From Platycnemis pennipes (Eukaryota; Arthropoda; Insecta; Odonata; Platycnemididae), in NCBI GenBank assembly GCA_933228895.1, contig OW121852.1:120895544-120959543 (forward strand): a DNA stretch of 64,000 nucleotides, given 5' to 3'. The notes below the pieces were generated by a model that searched no databases, was not told the origin of the DNA, and worked only from the letters and a program-made list of their open reading frames with translations. Below, piece after piece: positions 10,552-22,015 of the stretch (its first letter is position 1; each line of letters opens with the position of its first letter). The position numbers and the translations under genes were made by a program.

Positions 10552-12580
10552 AAAGCTCCAAATTATGCAGATGAACACAGAGATTGCCACATAACCTAGA
10601 AAATGAGCGAATCATAAAAGTAAGAACAGGAAATTGTAGTAAAATACATGGGTACGGTGGTACGGCTGGAGAGAGAAGCTGAGGCATTACGGACAGCTGG
10701 AGGTGGAGGAACGAAAGTGATATGGTGTCTTAAATAGGCTCAGCTCCGCCCACGGTCCTTATGCTCTTCAAGTATCAATAGAGATGGTATCGGCTGACGC
10801 CGCTAGATGGAAGAAGTCTGGCTCGTTTGACATAGGGAGGAAGAAGGGAAGGCAGACTTGCGGAATGATAAAAAAATAAACTCTTCCGTTGTACCTCCGT
10901 CGTCTTACGGACAAAAATCCTGTGAGGAGTGGCCATTGAAATAAAAAAGTGGATCGCCTTGGAGAAGAGCTGTGCATGAGCGTGGAGCATATTGTTTCTC
11001 TGTCGAACTGGGGGAAGCAACGTGAGGGGCGAAGAACAGAAAGACTACAGCCTGCAAGAGTGCGGGAAAGGATCTCGTATTTATGGCTTCAGCGCTTTTC
11101 GGAAATTGAAATACAAGGGCAACTGCGACGATAGGAGATGTGATCACTGTACAGGCAAGGTATGCAGTTGCATCGACACGGAGTTTTGTTCAAGGGGGTA
11201 CAGCATGGGTTAGAATATTTGATCTGGAGTGTAAATATATTTAAAAAAGCCTATTTATATTATTAATAAACACGCTAATTTTTGTGCAGGGACATTGTTG
11301 CTTTCATGATTCGGAATATTATCATAAAAAGGGTGATGTACACGCAGCTATATAAAGATTAAATTTCAATAATTAAAACATTATTCATCGCCTCCAAGGA
11401 TGTTTTGATAAACTTGCCTTCGTTGTGTAACTCAAACAAATGTTGTAAAATATGAAACTAAAAGGTAGAAAAAATATGGGAAAGAAAATATTAAATTGTG
11501 GGCCCATATGAGTAGAAACCGACGGAATACGGATATAGTGAATTCAGTTATAAATTTAGAAATTTTAGAAAATAAGGTGTATTTTCCTAGCAGCATATAA
11601 AAGAGCCATTTTTTCCTAGAGCAGTGAAATAAAATTTATCAAATTCCACCCCCATCATAAGCTGGTGAGCGCACATATTTTTCTATCAGGGAATATTAAA
11701 AACAATAATATCCAATGTTTCAAATAATAGATTAATTCGACAAAACGTGCGATGCATATTATTAAGGGTATTGAACCGAGTTCACTGTTGTGAACTCTGT
11801 TCTGGAAAACAGTCTCCAAGCAAAGGTTTAAATCACTGTATGAACAATCGGCTCGCGAAAATGTGTTCCAATAAATTGTTCCCATAGATATGAGATAAAT
11901 GAGACATTAAAGAAAAGCGTTGCGTGACGGCCACAGCACTCGTGCCCGTTTAAATTTGACTAAATAATTTAATTGAAGTCCATCAGTCTTGAATTTGGCC
12001 GCGGCAAGTACAATATTCAAGAATGAGGTACGCTGTAAGAAGGCAGCAAAGAACAAGTTATACCTACGTCAATAAAAAAACCAAAATTGAGGATTCAGTG
12101 TTCATAACCACATATATTAAGAAAGGAACTATTGCCAGTGGTTTCAAGTAGCCAAAATATCACCCAAGTATTCCCCTACATTACCTACTGTAAAATTTGA
12201 AAGGTAAAAATATGCGCACCTGGATCAAGCTTAGGAGAAAAATAAAAATTGCCCATTAAAAGTATTATCTAGACATTAAGGTTTGAAAAAAGAACCCCTG
12301 CCAGATACTGTACGGCAAAAGAGCGATTATTTTTAAAGTATTCACGCAGGAAGTTCGAATTCAAGAGAAAAATTGAGATCATTTCCTCCTAGTAGACAAA
12401 GTAAGCGCTCAAATATTTCAACGTCAGAGCAATCAGAAAGAAATGGATGGCAGAAGCCAGACACCAAGCACCAACTACCTCTTATCTAAGATGAAAAAAC
12501 TAAAACGATATCTAAATAAGACGATTCAGGGAAGGACAAAAGCCAACGAATGAGAATGACTGATAATATTCGATTAAGGA
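10552..12580. other. No gene recognised
   Basis: Mixed sequence. Overlapping frames around 10768-11213 on both strands cover the same bases and have no recognisable motif. The frame at 11655-11885 (minus) is also unrecognised. No repeat relationship to other parts of the window was seen. Confidence 0.45.
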
Positions 12581-12584
12581 GCAA

Positions 12585-13110
12585 GAGAGAAGTGAGGGAA
12601 CTGAAGGGAACCGAAAAAGAGGCAAGAAAAGATTTAGGAGGGGGGGATGGGGAGTTTGAGGTGACGCCCTTGGAGAAGGAGTGTGGGGGAGGGAGGAGAG
12701 TCGTGGCGGGGGAGATGAGGGGGGGGGGGGAGGATTGAGGTGAAGGGTGGGAATGTCGGTAGAAATTCATAAAGTAGAGGCAGAGGAAAAAGAGCGACGA
12801 AAATTCTCCATAGGACGCTCACGGTGGTTAGGAATAAAACAGAGGCTCTCCACACGGAAATAAAGGCTAAATAAATAACGAATGGAGTGGGATAAAGAGA
12901 TGGGAAGAGGGGGGGAGATGGAGGGAGAGATTGGGAGGAGGGGGAGGAAGGCGGAGAAGGGTACGGGCTGACACGATGGGGAGTTGTGAGGGGGGATATA
13001 TGAGGAGTGGTGGCGGGTTAGGTGGAGGGAAGCACGACCCTTAAGCTGGCGGGCCATGTACCCGGGGAACGGGGGGTGGCAGTCCGGCAAGGGCGGGCGG
13101 AGGTGGTCGA
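12585..13110. other. G/purine-rich island with G-runs
   Basis: The plus strand is dominated by GGAG, GGGG and GAGG words, with a run of about eleven G near 12719-12730. It is strongly purine-skewed over about 500 bp and carries multiple potential G-quadruplexes. Long open frames on both strands here (for example 12767-13249 minus) are Pro/Ser- or Gly/Arg-rich products of skewed composition. Confidence 0.6.
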
Positions 13111-13720
13111 GCGGCTGTGGAGGATGCATTGTGGAGGGGCAATCATTATGGATGGAGTTGGGCGAGAAAGGGACGTTAGCGAAGCGAGGACGAGGCAGCA
13201 GATTTATGCGCAAGCCAAGAGCGGTTGCGATACTGAATTTCGCTACCAATGCACGCTTTTCAAAAGAGTATCCACCGACGATTCCTTTAGGTGTACGATA
13301 ATTTCCGGGTCAAGGTAGCAATTGTGAGACTGCGGACCAGCAACTTTGGGAAAGAGTTTTCTATCTCCAGCTTCGCAGATAAACATCAAAATGGGTAGGT
13401 GAAATTAGGAAATGAAACAGATAATTTGCACTAAACACGCTAGATTTTAATATTTTTTATTCGTAGAGCAATGTGTATCTATTCGAACGTTTAGAGTGAA
13501 ACAATTAAAAAAATGTTTTTCGAATACTATAAGATTGATCAAATCCAGAGAAATTGACATAATCCTGTTATAAGTACGGATCAACAAAAGCGCAATCAGG
13601 CTAACAAATACGACAATGATGGGCCACTTGTTATTCTTCAATACCTATGAAAATAAGAATTATTATCAGCTTTAAATTCGGAATACTTTTTGAGTAACCA
13701 CACATTTTATGGTAATACAC
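13111..13720. other. No gene recognised
   Basis: The tail of the GC-rich island grades into AT-rich DNA. Nothing could be supported. Confidence 0.45.
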
Positions 13721-13722
13721 GA

Positions 13723-14095
13723 ATCTGCATCTACAAAATACCCTACAAACCATCACAAAGGTGTGCGGTAGAGGAGTTAATACTCACCGAACATGCATCA
13801 TATTTCATACTTAACAAGGCTTAGTAACTATGTATATCGTAGTCTAAATTTGACAATGGTCCATATATTGAACTTCAAAAATTTCTATGTACGTCACCAG
13901 TGAAAATACTGTCTGTAAAATAGCGAAGAGATTGAGTATAAATTTAAACCTATGGTCTGATATGGATACCCATTATGGTCCATCTAATAGACTGGATACG
14001 CTAATATAGTTATCGTACCGTCCCTTTAGAAATCTATCCGATCTTCGCTTCAAACGCTCCAATTGTATAACGACAGTCCGAATACTGGTAGTCAT
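13723..14095 (-). mobile_element. LINE subfamily A remnant with internal deletion
   Basis: The minus strand gives a decayed RT-ORF C-terminus (LERLKRRSDRFLKGRYDN, then ISVSSLL). It jumps across a deletion to the 3' UTR and a GTAGATGCAG tail at 13723. Several stops and indels are present. Confidence 0.7.
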
Positions 14096-14268
14096 CCATT
14101 AAAGTTAGCTAAAAACAACCGTATGCTACTAAATATTAATTGGACAAAACTCTCAATAGAACAAAACATTTGAAAAAAGCACCGTATATATTCGAAGCAA
14201 AACTTATTGCATAGGAATCATCACAGGTATTTCAGTCCTTATCATGGCTACAGGTAAACCACATACCA

Positions 14269-14313
14269 GGTACCTGATGACGGCGCAGAAGCGCTGGAAC
14301 GAGTTGTACCGTC
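14269..14313 (+). ncRNA. Hammerhead-ribozyme-like motif with a perfect stem II
   Basis: GGTAC (14269-14273) precedes CTGATGA (14274-14280). CGGCGC/GCGCTG forms a 6-bp hairpin with an AGAA loop, followed by GAAC, a few bases and GTACC (14306-14310), which pairs exactly with GGTAC. Layout and pairing match a type I hammerhead, but the second core box is GAAC not GAAAC, so it is probably inactive. Downstream CAATAAA and TATGAATTTCC (about 14367) recur at the 55.7-kb relative. Confidence 0.5.
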
Positions 14314-14535
14314 AATAAATTTCACGAGTGGAATTATACATTGTTATTTTTCTCTGACACTATGAATTTCCACATAGTTAAGCCTGAATCCTTCGAACTG
14401 GTAAACCAGTGTTCCACCCAATCCATTTCAAGTTCCCTAGCGTAATGGATGGTTTCTCCAGTATCCCAATATTTATAACCCTAGGGCTTCCCCAAGGAAT
14501 CTTCCCTTGAATTTTATACAGTGATTTTTTTTATT

Positions 14536-14600
14536 AATACCCTGCAAGCCACCATAAAGGTGTGTGTGTGATAGTGTCCTTCATAACTAATCAGTACTCA
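14536..14600 (-). mobile_element. LINE 3'-end remnant
   Basis: The minus strand matches the CACACACCTTTATGGTGG and CTTGCAGGGTATTA blocks of the dominant LINE, with a decayed tail. Only about 65 bp are recognisable. Confidence 0.6.
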
Positions 14601-14604
14601 CATT

Positions 14605-15295
14605 TTTTAAAATTTTCAAGGATTGTGAATTACCCGCGAATGCCTTAGCGGAGTCAACGGATGAAAATGCACAATAGTAGAATTTCCAAAAGGAAAAATC
14701 CACCTTGACCTGGACTCCCTGGCCATCCTCCTTGGACATGGTACTCCCAGGCCAAGTCCCGGACAGGGTGGATATTTTCCTGGCAGAAATTTTGCAGGTA
14801 TTATGCTACTGTGTAACAATGGCTGTGGAAGTTGTTACTATTCAAACTGACATCCTTAGAGACCTAATGTCGATTACTTTCCGCATTATTCATTAGTTCC
14901 ATTTTCTTGGCAGCAAAATTACTTCTGATTATGTAAAACGAAATTTGGTGTAACGGATGAGCAAGCCCTTTACTTAAAGATTTACTTATAACTAGGTGTT
15001 CATCAATGAGAAATGGCATCGAGTCAATTGCAATAGGCATTCTCATGCTACGAGGACGAAAAGCAGGTATATAAATATGCCTTGTGTTAAACGCGAAATA
15101 TTCTGAAAACTGTAATGGAAAGACTTGGGTAAATATTGCGAGTCAAAAATTGCGATATGAGTACAGAACTCTGGAAAAGTCACCTGTATCAACAAATTGC
15201 CTGCTGGCTAAATCGCAGCAATAGGACTCTTGAGCCCGCAGACATGCTACGAGCGCTCCCATGTACACCTCATTTCTACCCCTGTACAGGAAGGG
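14605..15295. other. No gene recognised
   Basis: Short frames only. A TATATAAATA at about 15068 lacks an initiator at the expected distance. Confidence 0.45.
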
Positions 15296-15299
15296 TTGG

Positions 15300-15800
15300 G
15301 TTGCGGAGAGAGAAGCTTGGGGGGGGGGGGTATGCTTTGGATTAAGAGCGTTAGGAGAAGAAGGGGAAGGGAAGCGGGAGGTTTGACAAGCAAGCAGGAG
15401 AGGGTAAGTAGCAGCGAGAAGATGGAGTGTGAATTATGAGTGAGGGAGGGTTGGAGGAGAGAGAGAGAGAGAGGAGGACCCTCTACTACGGAAGGGGGTG
15501 AGGGGCGTGGGATGAGGTGAGATATGGGAGCGAGAGATGGAAAGGGTGTAGCGGGGGGTGAAATAAGTGCGCGGGACCTGATGAGGGAAAGTCTAAGTAA
15601 GGATGGTGAAGTGAGGCGGGAAAAAAAGACGGGGGAGGGATCTCACGTGAGGGCCGCGAGGTAAGAATGGGTAAAGGTTGGACAGGGGCAAGAAAAATGG
15701 TGAGAATGGTTGGCTGTTGAGGTGGGGGAGGAGGAAAAGGTTGATGCGAGGGGCGGTGGGCGGAGGTAAAGGATGGCTCCCTGCGATAACTTAAGAGCCC
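15300..15800. other. G/purine-rich island with G-runs
   Basis: A run of about twelve G near 15319-15330, then several hundred bases of GGGA/GAGG-rich plus strand. The 120-codon minus-strand frame at 15486-15848 is Pro/Ser/His-rich and appears to be a composition artefact. Confidence 0.6.
15457..15473. repeat. (GA)n microsatellite
   Basis: About eight GA units inside the purine-rich island. A shorter GA run lies near 15942-15954. Confidence 0.9.
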
Positions 15801-16019
15801 TGTGGGGTGCGCGCACCCCGGTGAGGGGGGCAAATAAATATCGAGCAAGGAGCGGAAGTGTACAAGAGTTCTATCATCACCCGATGCACTGATCCGGGTG
15901 GTTAAAAAAGTATGAGTGGGAGGGAGGCAAGGGGAGGAATCGAGAGAGAGAGAGATTCGAGCGCTTGTACCTGAATGACAGATAAAGTACCTGAGCTCAA
16001 GACTTTTCGCACCATTCCA

Positions 16020-16460
16020 CGGAAACGAAGGCCGAGTGACTATTATTTCCCTTCGCGTTGAAGAGGAGGAATTCGGTTCGCAGAGAACGTTAAGTCACAG
16101 CGCACGAGCGTGTGTGTGTGTGTGTTCGGACACGCCACGGCTCGCTCGGCGTGGGAGGACCGCGGATATGTCGAGCGTACCGAGGGAGACGAGGCGGGGA
16201 TATGGTTTTTCCTCTCTCGCCATCCTCATCACCACCTCCATCCTCACCTAGCCGCCTCCCAAAGCGGGATGGGGGTGCAGTTTGCGAGTCGCTCCAGGAA
16301 ATGGTCGGGTTCGACGGGGTTTAACGTGCCTGAGGAGGGAGATAGGGGTGGAAGGCTTTAAGACTTAGCAGCAGCCCAGTCGACCATATCGGCGGCAACA
16401 ATCTGGTGTTTGTGCAGCGAGCGTGTATGTGCGTTTGTAGGGGTCACGTAATGGATGACT
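16020..16460. other. CpG-rich segment
   Basis: Many CG dinucleotides (for example CGCACGAGCG and CTCGCTCGGCG) contrast with the flanks. Three overlapping plus-strand frames are mutually exclusive and unrecognised. A regulatory CpG-rich element is possible, but no core promoter was found. Confidence 0.4.
16110..16125. repeat. (GT)n microsatellite
   Basis: Eight GT units within the CpG-rich segment. Confidence 0.9.
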
Positions 16461-16464
16461 TGAG

Positions 16465-17745
16465 AGCGTTAAGTCACGGAGACATGAGCGGTTTTGAAAT
16501 ATTTTTACCGCAACCCTCTACCTTTTTTTCACGAAACCTTTTTTTGTCCGATGGTCTCACGTTCGATAGGGTGTCGAATAAGAGTTTTTTTGCCTCCATT
16601 ATAATAGAAACGCTGGGCGTAATAAACGTGCTTCACACCGACGCTATACAGTAAAACCTACGGTTTCACGTGGCATCGGAGCGATTGTGTTCTCTTGCGA
16701 GCTGGTAATAGCAAATATCGCCAGAGTATAACAAGGTTAATCGCTGTTTTTGTGTGGTAGGGTGAAAAGTTATGGGCAAATCTAAGAAGTTTACCTGGAG
16801 GAGATGCAGAGACTCGAGAAAACGAGTGCACTCAGGCATGATTTCAGCTTGAAGGAAATTCTATACAGGCAGAAAAAGTCGTTCAGCAGTCACTTCGGCG
16901 CCTACGATTTAAGAGATTTCATAGGGAAAACTAGAGTTTCGAAGGAGCTATTGATACTGCCTAAGGTTTATGAATGTTGAGGAGCAAAAGGAATGCTATT
17001 AAGAACACTGTGAGTAAATGACAATGGAGTAATCCTACATTAATCAACATTCACACGGAAAAACAACATGAATAAGACCTGAGCCTTGAAAAAAGTTAAC
17101 ATAACTCAATTACTTTTTTTTAATTCAACAACCCTTATATTTGGATTCATTTTTTCAATTGAACTTACTGTTTCATTTTAAGAGTACAGACTCATGGTAA
17201 GAATTATGGTAGGTATAATACTCGAGAAATACTTCAATTTTGAAAATTATCCTAATCTCTATAGTGAACAACTTTTTAGTTAGGAAATGGTGAGTGTTAT
17301 AGAAGACGATCACCATTGATTTCCATTCCACTATTCGTGAGAGGCTATTGCAATTCTTTAGGCATGTTAGTAAGCCTCGATATTCTAAAATGAGAATCTA
17401 ACGTACCAATGTAGAGCTACGCTGTATCATCAAATCCAGGGTGGATAGCCACGGTTGATTGAATGCCAAAAATTAACACAACATTAGATCACTAAATTGG
17501 CTTAAATTAGAAAGGACAGATTTCTGGGCCGGGAAGGCTTAATAAACCCTTGGTAAAATCAATATTTCCATCATATGCTAAAATCCAGTCCGTGTTCAGC
17601 AATTTCTCAGGCAATTAAAGCTAACGCTCATACTCCGGGTCATACTTAGGATTTTTTCTTAACTACATATATGATTGAAAACTCTCAAATATCTAAAGCG
17701 GACACGAAAACAGCCATGCGTATATGTCAATAGCATATATTTACT
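16465..17745. other. No gene recognised
   Basis: AT-rich DNA without recognisable repeats or frames of note. Confidence 0.5.
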
Positions 17746-17749
17746 AATA

Positions 17750-17846
17750 CTTTTTTATGCATGATGTGTAGTACATGTTTGGTGAGAATTCACCCCCTGC
17801 CAAACACCTTTATGGTAGCTTGCAGGGTATTATATAGATGTAGATA
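17750..17846 (+). mobile_element. LINE 3' end (subfamily A type)
   Basis: ATGCATGATGTGTAGTACATG, the CACCCCCTGCC signature and a GTAGAT tail are present. No coding part is attached upstream. It lies about 40 bp 5' of an RT fragment in the same orientation, giving the order 3' end, then RT, then C-terminus, so two insertions lie in tandem. Confidence 0.85.
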
Positions 17847-17883
17847 ACTTGCACTCTATTCTCACGATATTTTAACATCTGGC

Positions 17884-18336
17884 GTAAATAATTTCCTGTG
17901 GATGCTATATTTCTCGATTTCAAGAAAGATTTTGTCATGGTGTCCCATAGCACATTACTTGTGAAATTGAAATCATTTGGGTTGGACACTATCATTAAAT
18001 TATGGATTAGAGATTTTCTACACGATCGCATGCAAAGGTTTGTTTTGGACGTTGTTACCTCTCCGGGAATTTATGCCATTTCGGGTGTGCTGTCGGCTAG
18101 TGTCAAGGTCCTGCCTAATTCCTTGTCGGCCTAAATGATATCAATAAGGTGCTAAAAAATAAGCTTCGTCTATTTACCAATAACTCAGTGTGTACAGGGA
18201 AATTCATAGCCCACGCGATAATGAATCTTTAAATGATGACCACGTCGAACTTCAAATCTGGCGTGATACATGGCAGTTGGAATTAAATTTGAAATAATTT
18301 TTGGAAAAAGAATGTTTCTCCTTCAAAATATCACTA
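17884..18336 (+). mobile_element. LINE reverse-transcriptase domain fragment, decayed
   Basis: This is the only piece of the RT catalytic region in the window. It reads MDAIFLDFKKDFVMVSHSTL, then LKSFGLDTIIKLWIRDFLHD, with a damaged SGVLSASVKVLP (equivalent of the SGVPQGSVLGP motif). The region expected to hold FADD reads FTNN, so the catalytic aspartates are lost. It ends in a W...LELN-like stretch before the insertion at 18337. It probably belongs to the same LINE copy as 18543-19285. Confidence 0.75.
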
Positions 18337-18542
18337 CAGTTGAGCATCTTTAATCCGGCACAGTCGGGACCGAAGTAATGCCGGATTAGGGATTTTGCCT
18401 GACTATGGGTCATGCATGGCAAATGGTCTATTTCTGATGTCCGGGATGTTTTCATTGAAAGGTGCCAATTATTTATAACAAAATATATTCGTTTGCCATT
18501 TACTGAACATTATTGTAAAAAGGTTACTGAGAATAATTTATA
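18337..18542 (+). mobile_element. Tigger/pogo-like DNA-transposon terminus inside a LINE
   Basis: The segment starts CAGTTGAGCATCTTTAATCC directly after TA, a beginning like Tigger/pogo (Tc1/mariner superfamily) ends, which insert at TA. Internal TGCCGGATTA blocks support this. No matching right TIR (expected GATGCTCAACTG) is visible before the LINE resumes at about 18543, so the element is truncated or the junction is rearranged. No transposase remains. Confidence 0.5.
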
Positions 18543-19285
18543 GATTTATCGTGGGGAAGACACATCCGGTAAATATGCGGCAGAGCGAAGAGAAGGTTAG
18601 GATTTATAAAAAGAGTACTTGGAAAATGTGATGAGAAGACAAAAGAGCGATGCTATTTTTCACTAGTTAGGCCCTGAGTATGCAGCCAGTGTATGGGATC
18701 CAAATAAATTAGGTTTGATCAGAGAACTAGACAGTGTGTAGTGTAGAGCAGCTAGGTACGTTAAAAGGTGTAACGATAGGTTAAGTAGTGTTTCAGAATT
18801 AATATAAGAATTAGGGGGGAATCATTATCAGAGAGTAGGTTAAAGTACAGATTAAATCTATCAGAGAAATTTCAATCGGATAGCTTTACTGAAGATGTTA
18901 GGCATATATTAAAATTATAAAATCCAAAAATCATTAAAATATCATCTAGCATATTACACCAGCGTATTATGCTAGATTCGACCAGATAAATAAGATTAGA
19001 GAGATGATAGATTCAAAATGGCATTTTTTCCCGTGCTATAAGAGAACAGGATAGGCAGCATAGCAAAGGGATAGGTAGGGGAAATATTTTAGAGTAGTCT
19101 GTACTGCATGATGCATGTATTAATCCTTTAAATACTATAGACACTAATAATGTAGTAGCATGGGACCGTATAGTATAGATCCAATGTAATTACTTGTTTG
19201 CATGTCAATAGTGCATGCTTGGCAATCTTCACCCCCTGTCACACACCCTCGCGGTGGCTTGCAGGGTATCCTGTAGATGTAGACG
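18543..19285 (+). mobile_element. LINE subfamily B copy: C-terminus and 3' end, frameshifted
   Basis: It resumes at GATTTATCGTGGGGAAGACA and continues through the subfamily B C-terminus, with many lesions and a deletion near 18674. A one-base loss turns GGGTGGGAATC into a G-run and shifts the frame. The same lesion is present at 46,430. The 3' UTR and GTAGATGTAG tail end at 19285. Confidence 0.82.
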
Positions 19286-19475
19286 TATAACTCTGCGATC
19301 CCAATAGGCATTAGCCTGTCATCAGATTTCCCAGGGGCTGAACCAACAGAGCTTCACATCCATCCATGCTCTGGGCGGAAAAAAATTCCACCCAGGCGGG
19401 ACTCGAAACCGAGGCCCCAGGATTAGCACGCGAGGAATTTATTTCGCCGCCACCGAGCGTCGCGGCGATTAGAAC
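19286..19475 (-). mobile_element. tRNA-derived SINE
   Basis: The minus strand has an A-box-like GTGGCGGCGAAATA, then B-box GGTTTCGAGTCCCG, then a body reaching the LINE tail at 19285. The direct abutment suggests insertion at, or just beside, the LINE tail. TSDs were not found. Confidence 0.7.
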
Positions 19476-19499
19476 GCATATTTTTTTAATTTATCAAAC

Positions 19500-19592
19500 C
19501 TTTAAAGGTTTAATCTCTTAATTCCATTCGAATACGATAGTTTACTGATGACATGAAGAGCACTTTGATATCTCCTACTTACTATGGCTTTC
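19500..19592 (+). mobile_element. LINE C-terminal piece out of order
   Basis: A short stretch equivalent to the LNLL...ISPTYYG part of the ORF is followed immediately by sequence equivalent to an earlier part (LVRPHLEYAASVYDP-like). This cannot be one linear copy; it marks a rearrangement or two adjoining truncated insertions. Confidence 0.6.
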
Positions 19593-20234
19593 TATGGTTT
19601 CCCTTGTTAGACCTCATTTGGAATATGCTGCCAGTGTATGAGATCCCTACGGAATCGGTCTAAATAATTAACTTGAACGTGTGCAGTGAAGATCGGCAAG
19701 ATTTGTAAAGGGACGGTACGATAACCTTATTAGCGTAATCAGTCTATTAAATAAATTAAATTGAGAATCGTTTTCAGTTCGCAGGTTGAAATTTAGATTT
19801 AATGTCTTAAACAAATTCCAAGACCATATTTTCAGAGACGATGTTAAAAATATTTTGCGAACCCCAACTTACTATTGTAGACTGACCATGATCACGAAAT
19901 TAGAGAAATTGATTGTCAAACTGACGGATATAAAATGCCCTTTTTTCCTCGTACAGTTAGGGATATGAATAACGGTAAATATATCCAATACGAGAGTAGC
20001 AATGGTTAACATTTGTAGCTGCATGTTGGTATAAGGACTTGAAGCTAACCCAACTTACAGCATTTTTTTGCATTTTTGCTTTGCTATTTTTATCTTTTTT
20101 GAAATAGTGAAGTTTAGAACAGTATATAAATAGTAATCCATTTTATGCATGATATGTAGTGCATGTTTGGTGAGAATTCACCCCCTGTGACACACCTTTA
20201 TGGTGGCTTCCTGGGTATTATGTAGATGTAGATG
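19593..20234 (+). mobile_element. LINE subfamily A copy: C-terminus and 3' end
   Basis: Close relative of 3413-4035. It encodes an EYAASV equivalent, IGLNN-LERVQ equivalents, FNVLNKFQDHIFRDDVKNIL and RTPTYYCRL, with scattered stops. The 3' UTR has the CACCCCCTGTGACACACC version of the signature and the GTAGATGTAGATG tail. Confidence 0.85.
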
Positions 20235-20239
20235 TATTG

Positions 20240-20505
20240 CAAATATAAACATAAAATTATGGAACTGATTGCCGAATCGTGAGATTCAATATGCCTTTCC
20301 TTCCTCGTTCTGTTAGAGATCTGAATATCCGTGATTATATTCAATTATACATGCATATGTTCATCAATAGGTAGTTGAAAATCGGTATAATAGCGCCATA
20401 GACGCATGTAGGCATAACGACTTTAAGATAAGCTAACTAACAACACGTGCATACATGCTGGTTCTTTTAATGCTTTTTAAAATTTTATCCGGTACAACAT
20501 AACCC
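20240..20505 (+). mobile_element. LINE remnant (third, diverged subfamily)
   Basis: Decayed FLPRSVRDLN-like codons and a 3' UTR section similar in layout to subfamily A, lacking the terminal signature and tail. Confidence 0.6.
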
Positions 20506-20694
20506 GTACATTGAAAAATCCATGCAAAGAGTCAAGGAAAAGTCTTCGGGAGCGAATGTCCATGGAGAACAAATCAGCGCACTACGATTCACCGAGGCCA
20601 CATCAGTCGGCAGAAACGAAATAGTTCTAAATAAAACTAGTAAACGTAAATGACATTAGCCAGATGTTCTAAAGATGAATAAAAATAAAAGTAA

Positions 20695-21075
20695 GCAATG
20701 AGGCATGGACTATAATAGCAGCAGAAAAGTCAAGGTGGAAGCATTTTAAAAGTGGTGCTGCCGAAGAATGATGAGGACTAGATGGATCAACCGAACGGCT
20801 AACGAAGAAGTCTTAAGCAGTAAAAAATAATACTCTGCTGAAAATTTTGACAAGAAGGGACAACTTAAATCAACCATAATTTGAGACGTGATGGCCTGAT
20901 GAAGACAATTGCCGAAGTAAAAGTCAACAGGAAGAATGAAAAAGGCAGGCCTCGGATGAGATACATGGAACAAGTTAAAAAGATGTGAATTGGAAGAATT
21001 ATATCATTATGAAGAGGTCAGTAGATAGGTGAATACAGAGGTGTCAAAGTGCGTCAAAGGATTCTTAGGATAAGG
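20695..21075 (+). mobile_element. RTE-like LINE C-terminal remnant
   Basis: This is the plus-strand counterpart of 5758-6185. It has EAWTI, AEKSR, a C-C-R-R-M-M-R equivalent, TRWINRTANEEVLS, and then GRPRMRYMEQV and MKRSVDR equivalents in shifting frames. Unlike the 5.8-kb copy, its terminal codons continue past MEQV without a MITE, so it shows the uninterrupted C-terminus. Confidence 0.7.
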
Positions 21076-21107
21076 ATAAGTTGGCTAAAATGTAGCTACT
21101 AAGCCTC

Positions 21108-21187
21108 TAAGCTACTAAGCGTGATAGCTAGTGTACGCATGGTGAAGATTCACCCCCTGCCATACTGGTATTAAGTAGATGTAAATG
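21108..21187 (+). mobile_element. LINE 3'-end remnant
   Basis: GGTGAAGATTCACCCCCTGCC is followed by an internal deletion and the GTAGATGTAAATG tail. Confidence 0.7.
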
Positions 21188-21354
21188 AAACCTCAGTCAT
21201 TTTAGCATTTTTATAAATGCTTCGTGGCTGACTCAACGAAATACATCACAAAAACATGGCAGCATTACGTGCAACACAGCCTCCAACACCAAATTGTGTC
21301 CGAAGACTCTTCAATAGAGCAAAACTTATATCTCTACACTGGCGAAAAAGGATG

Positions 21355-22015
21355 AGTGACAAAAATCGCAGCACTTTTTGGCAAGACGAGACCGCATCCG
21401 CTGCCGAGTCCGCGAATGACCTCAAAGCGCCACCTCTAGGACCCCGGAGGAAATCGGGGCATCGGGAGACTTTTCAGACATCGCCAGAGTCGCACCTCAT
21501 TCCACCGTCAACCCCATGCAATTCCCCACTTTGCCACTTGAGAGGGCCATTTTGCCCCCGCCACAAAAGCCCCTCGCCTCCTCTTCCCGGCAGACACAGA
21601 ATGTGAACGTATGCACACTCGTGTCTCTCGTACGAAACTCGGGTTGGTGCTCGAGCGACGTGATGCGCCACGCTCAAGGAACTTCTCGCAGTTATCACGT
21701 CCGCAATAATACCGCGCACGTAACAGACATTGCGATGGGCGGGGGGAGACGGTCAAGTGTCCGGGCAAAGGGCGACAGGAGGGTTGGGCGCCGGAATATA
21801 CAACGCGAGAGATCGCCCGGACACGTAGGTGGGAGGGTCGTGTCCAACGGTTGTCCAGGGCGCTGAAAATTCGGGACCAGCGGAGAGCGTGGGCGCCATC
21901 ACAGAGTCCGAAGAGCGACAGAAAAAAGAAGCCGATAATGGGTTTCGCTTCACGTTGCCGCATCCGAAATGGTTAAACGCGAAGTCAGAGCCGCGCAACT
22001 AACCGGAGTACGAAC
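21355..22015. other. CpG-rich island
   Basis: GC- and CpG-rich over about 650 bp. Six frames overlap on both strands (longest 151 codons, 21508-21963 minus) with Arg/Ser-rich, unrecognised products. An AGGTGGCGC word (minus, about 21427-21435) fits the insect CTCF core, but such 9-mers are expected about twice by chance in this window. A promoter is possible but not demonstrated. Confidence 0.45.

Noticed and set aside
11655..11885. 77-codon minus-strand frame with hydrophobic stretch
   Set aside because: No ATG context, motif or conservation cue; length is within chance for AT-rich DNA.
12767..13249. 160-codon minus-strand open frame, and similar long frames at 33408-34105, 39371-40146 and 61141-61889
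   Set aside because: They lie in G- or C-skewed islands where several frames on both strands are open at once; translations are Pro/Ser/His or Gly/Arg low-complexity without domains.
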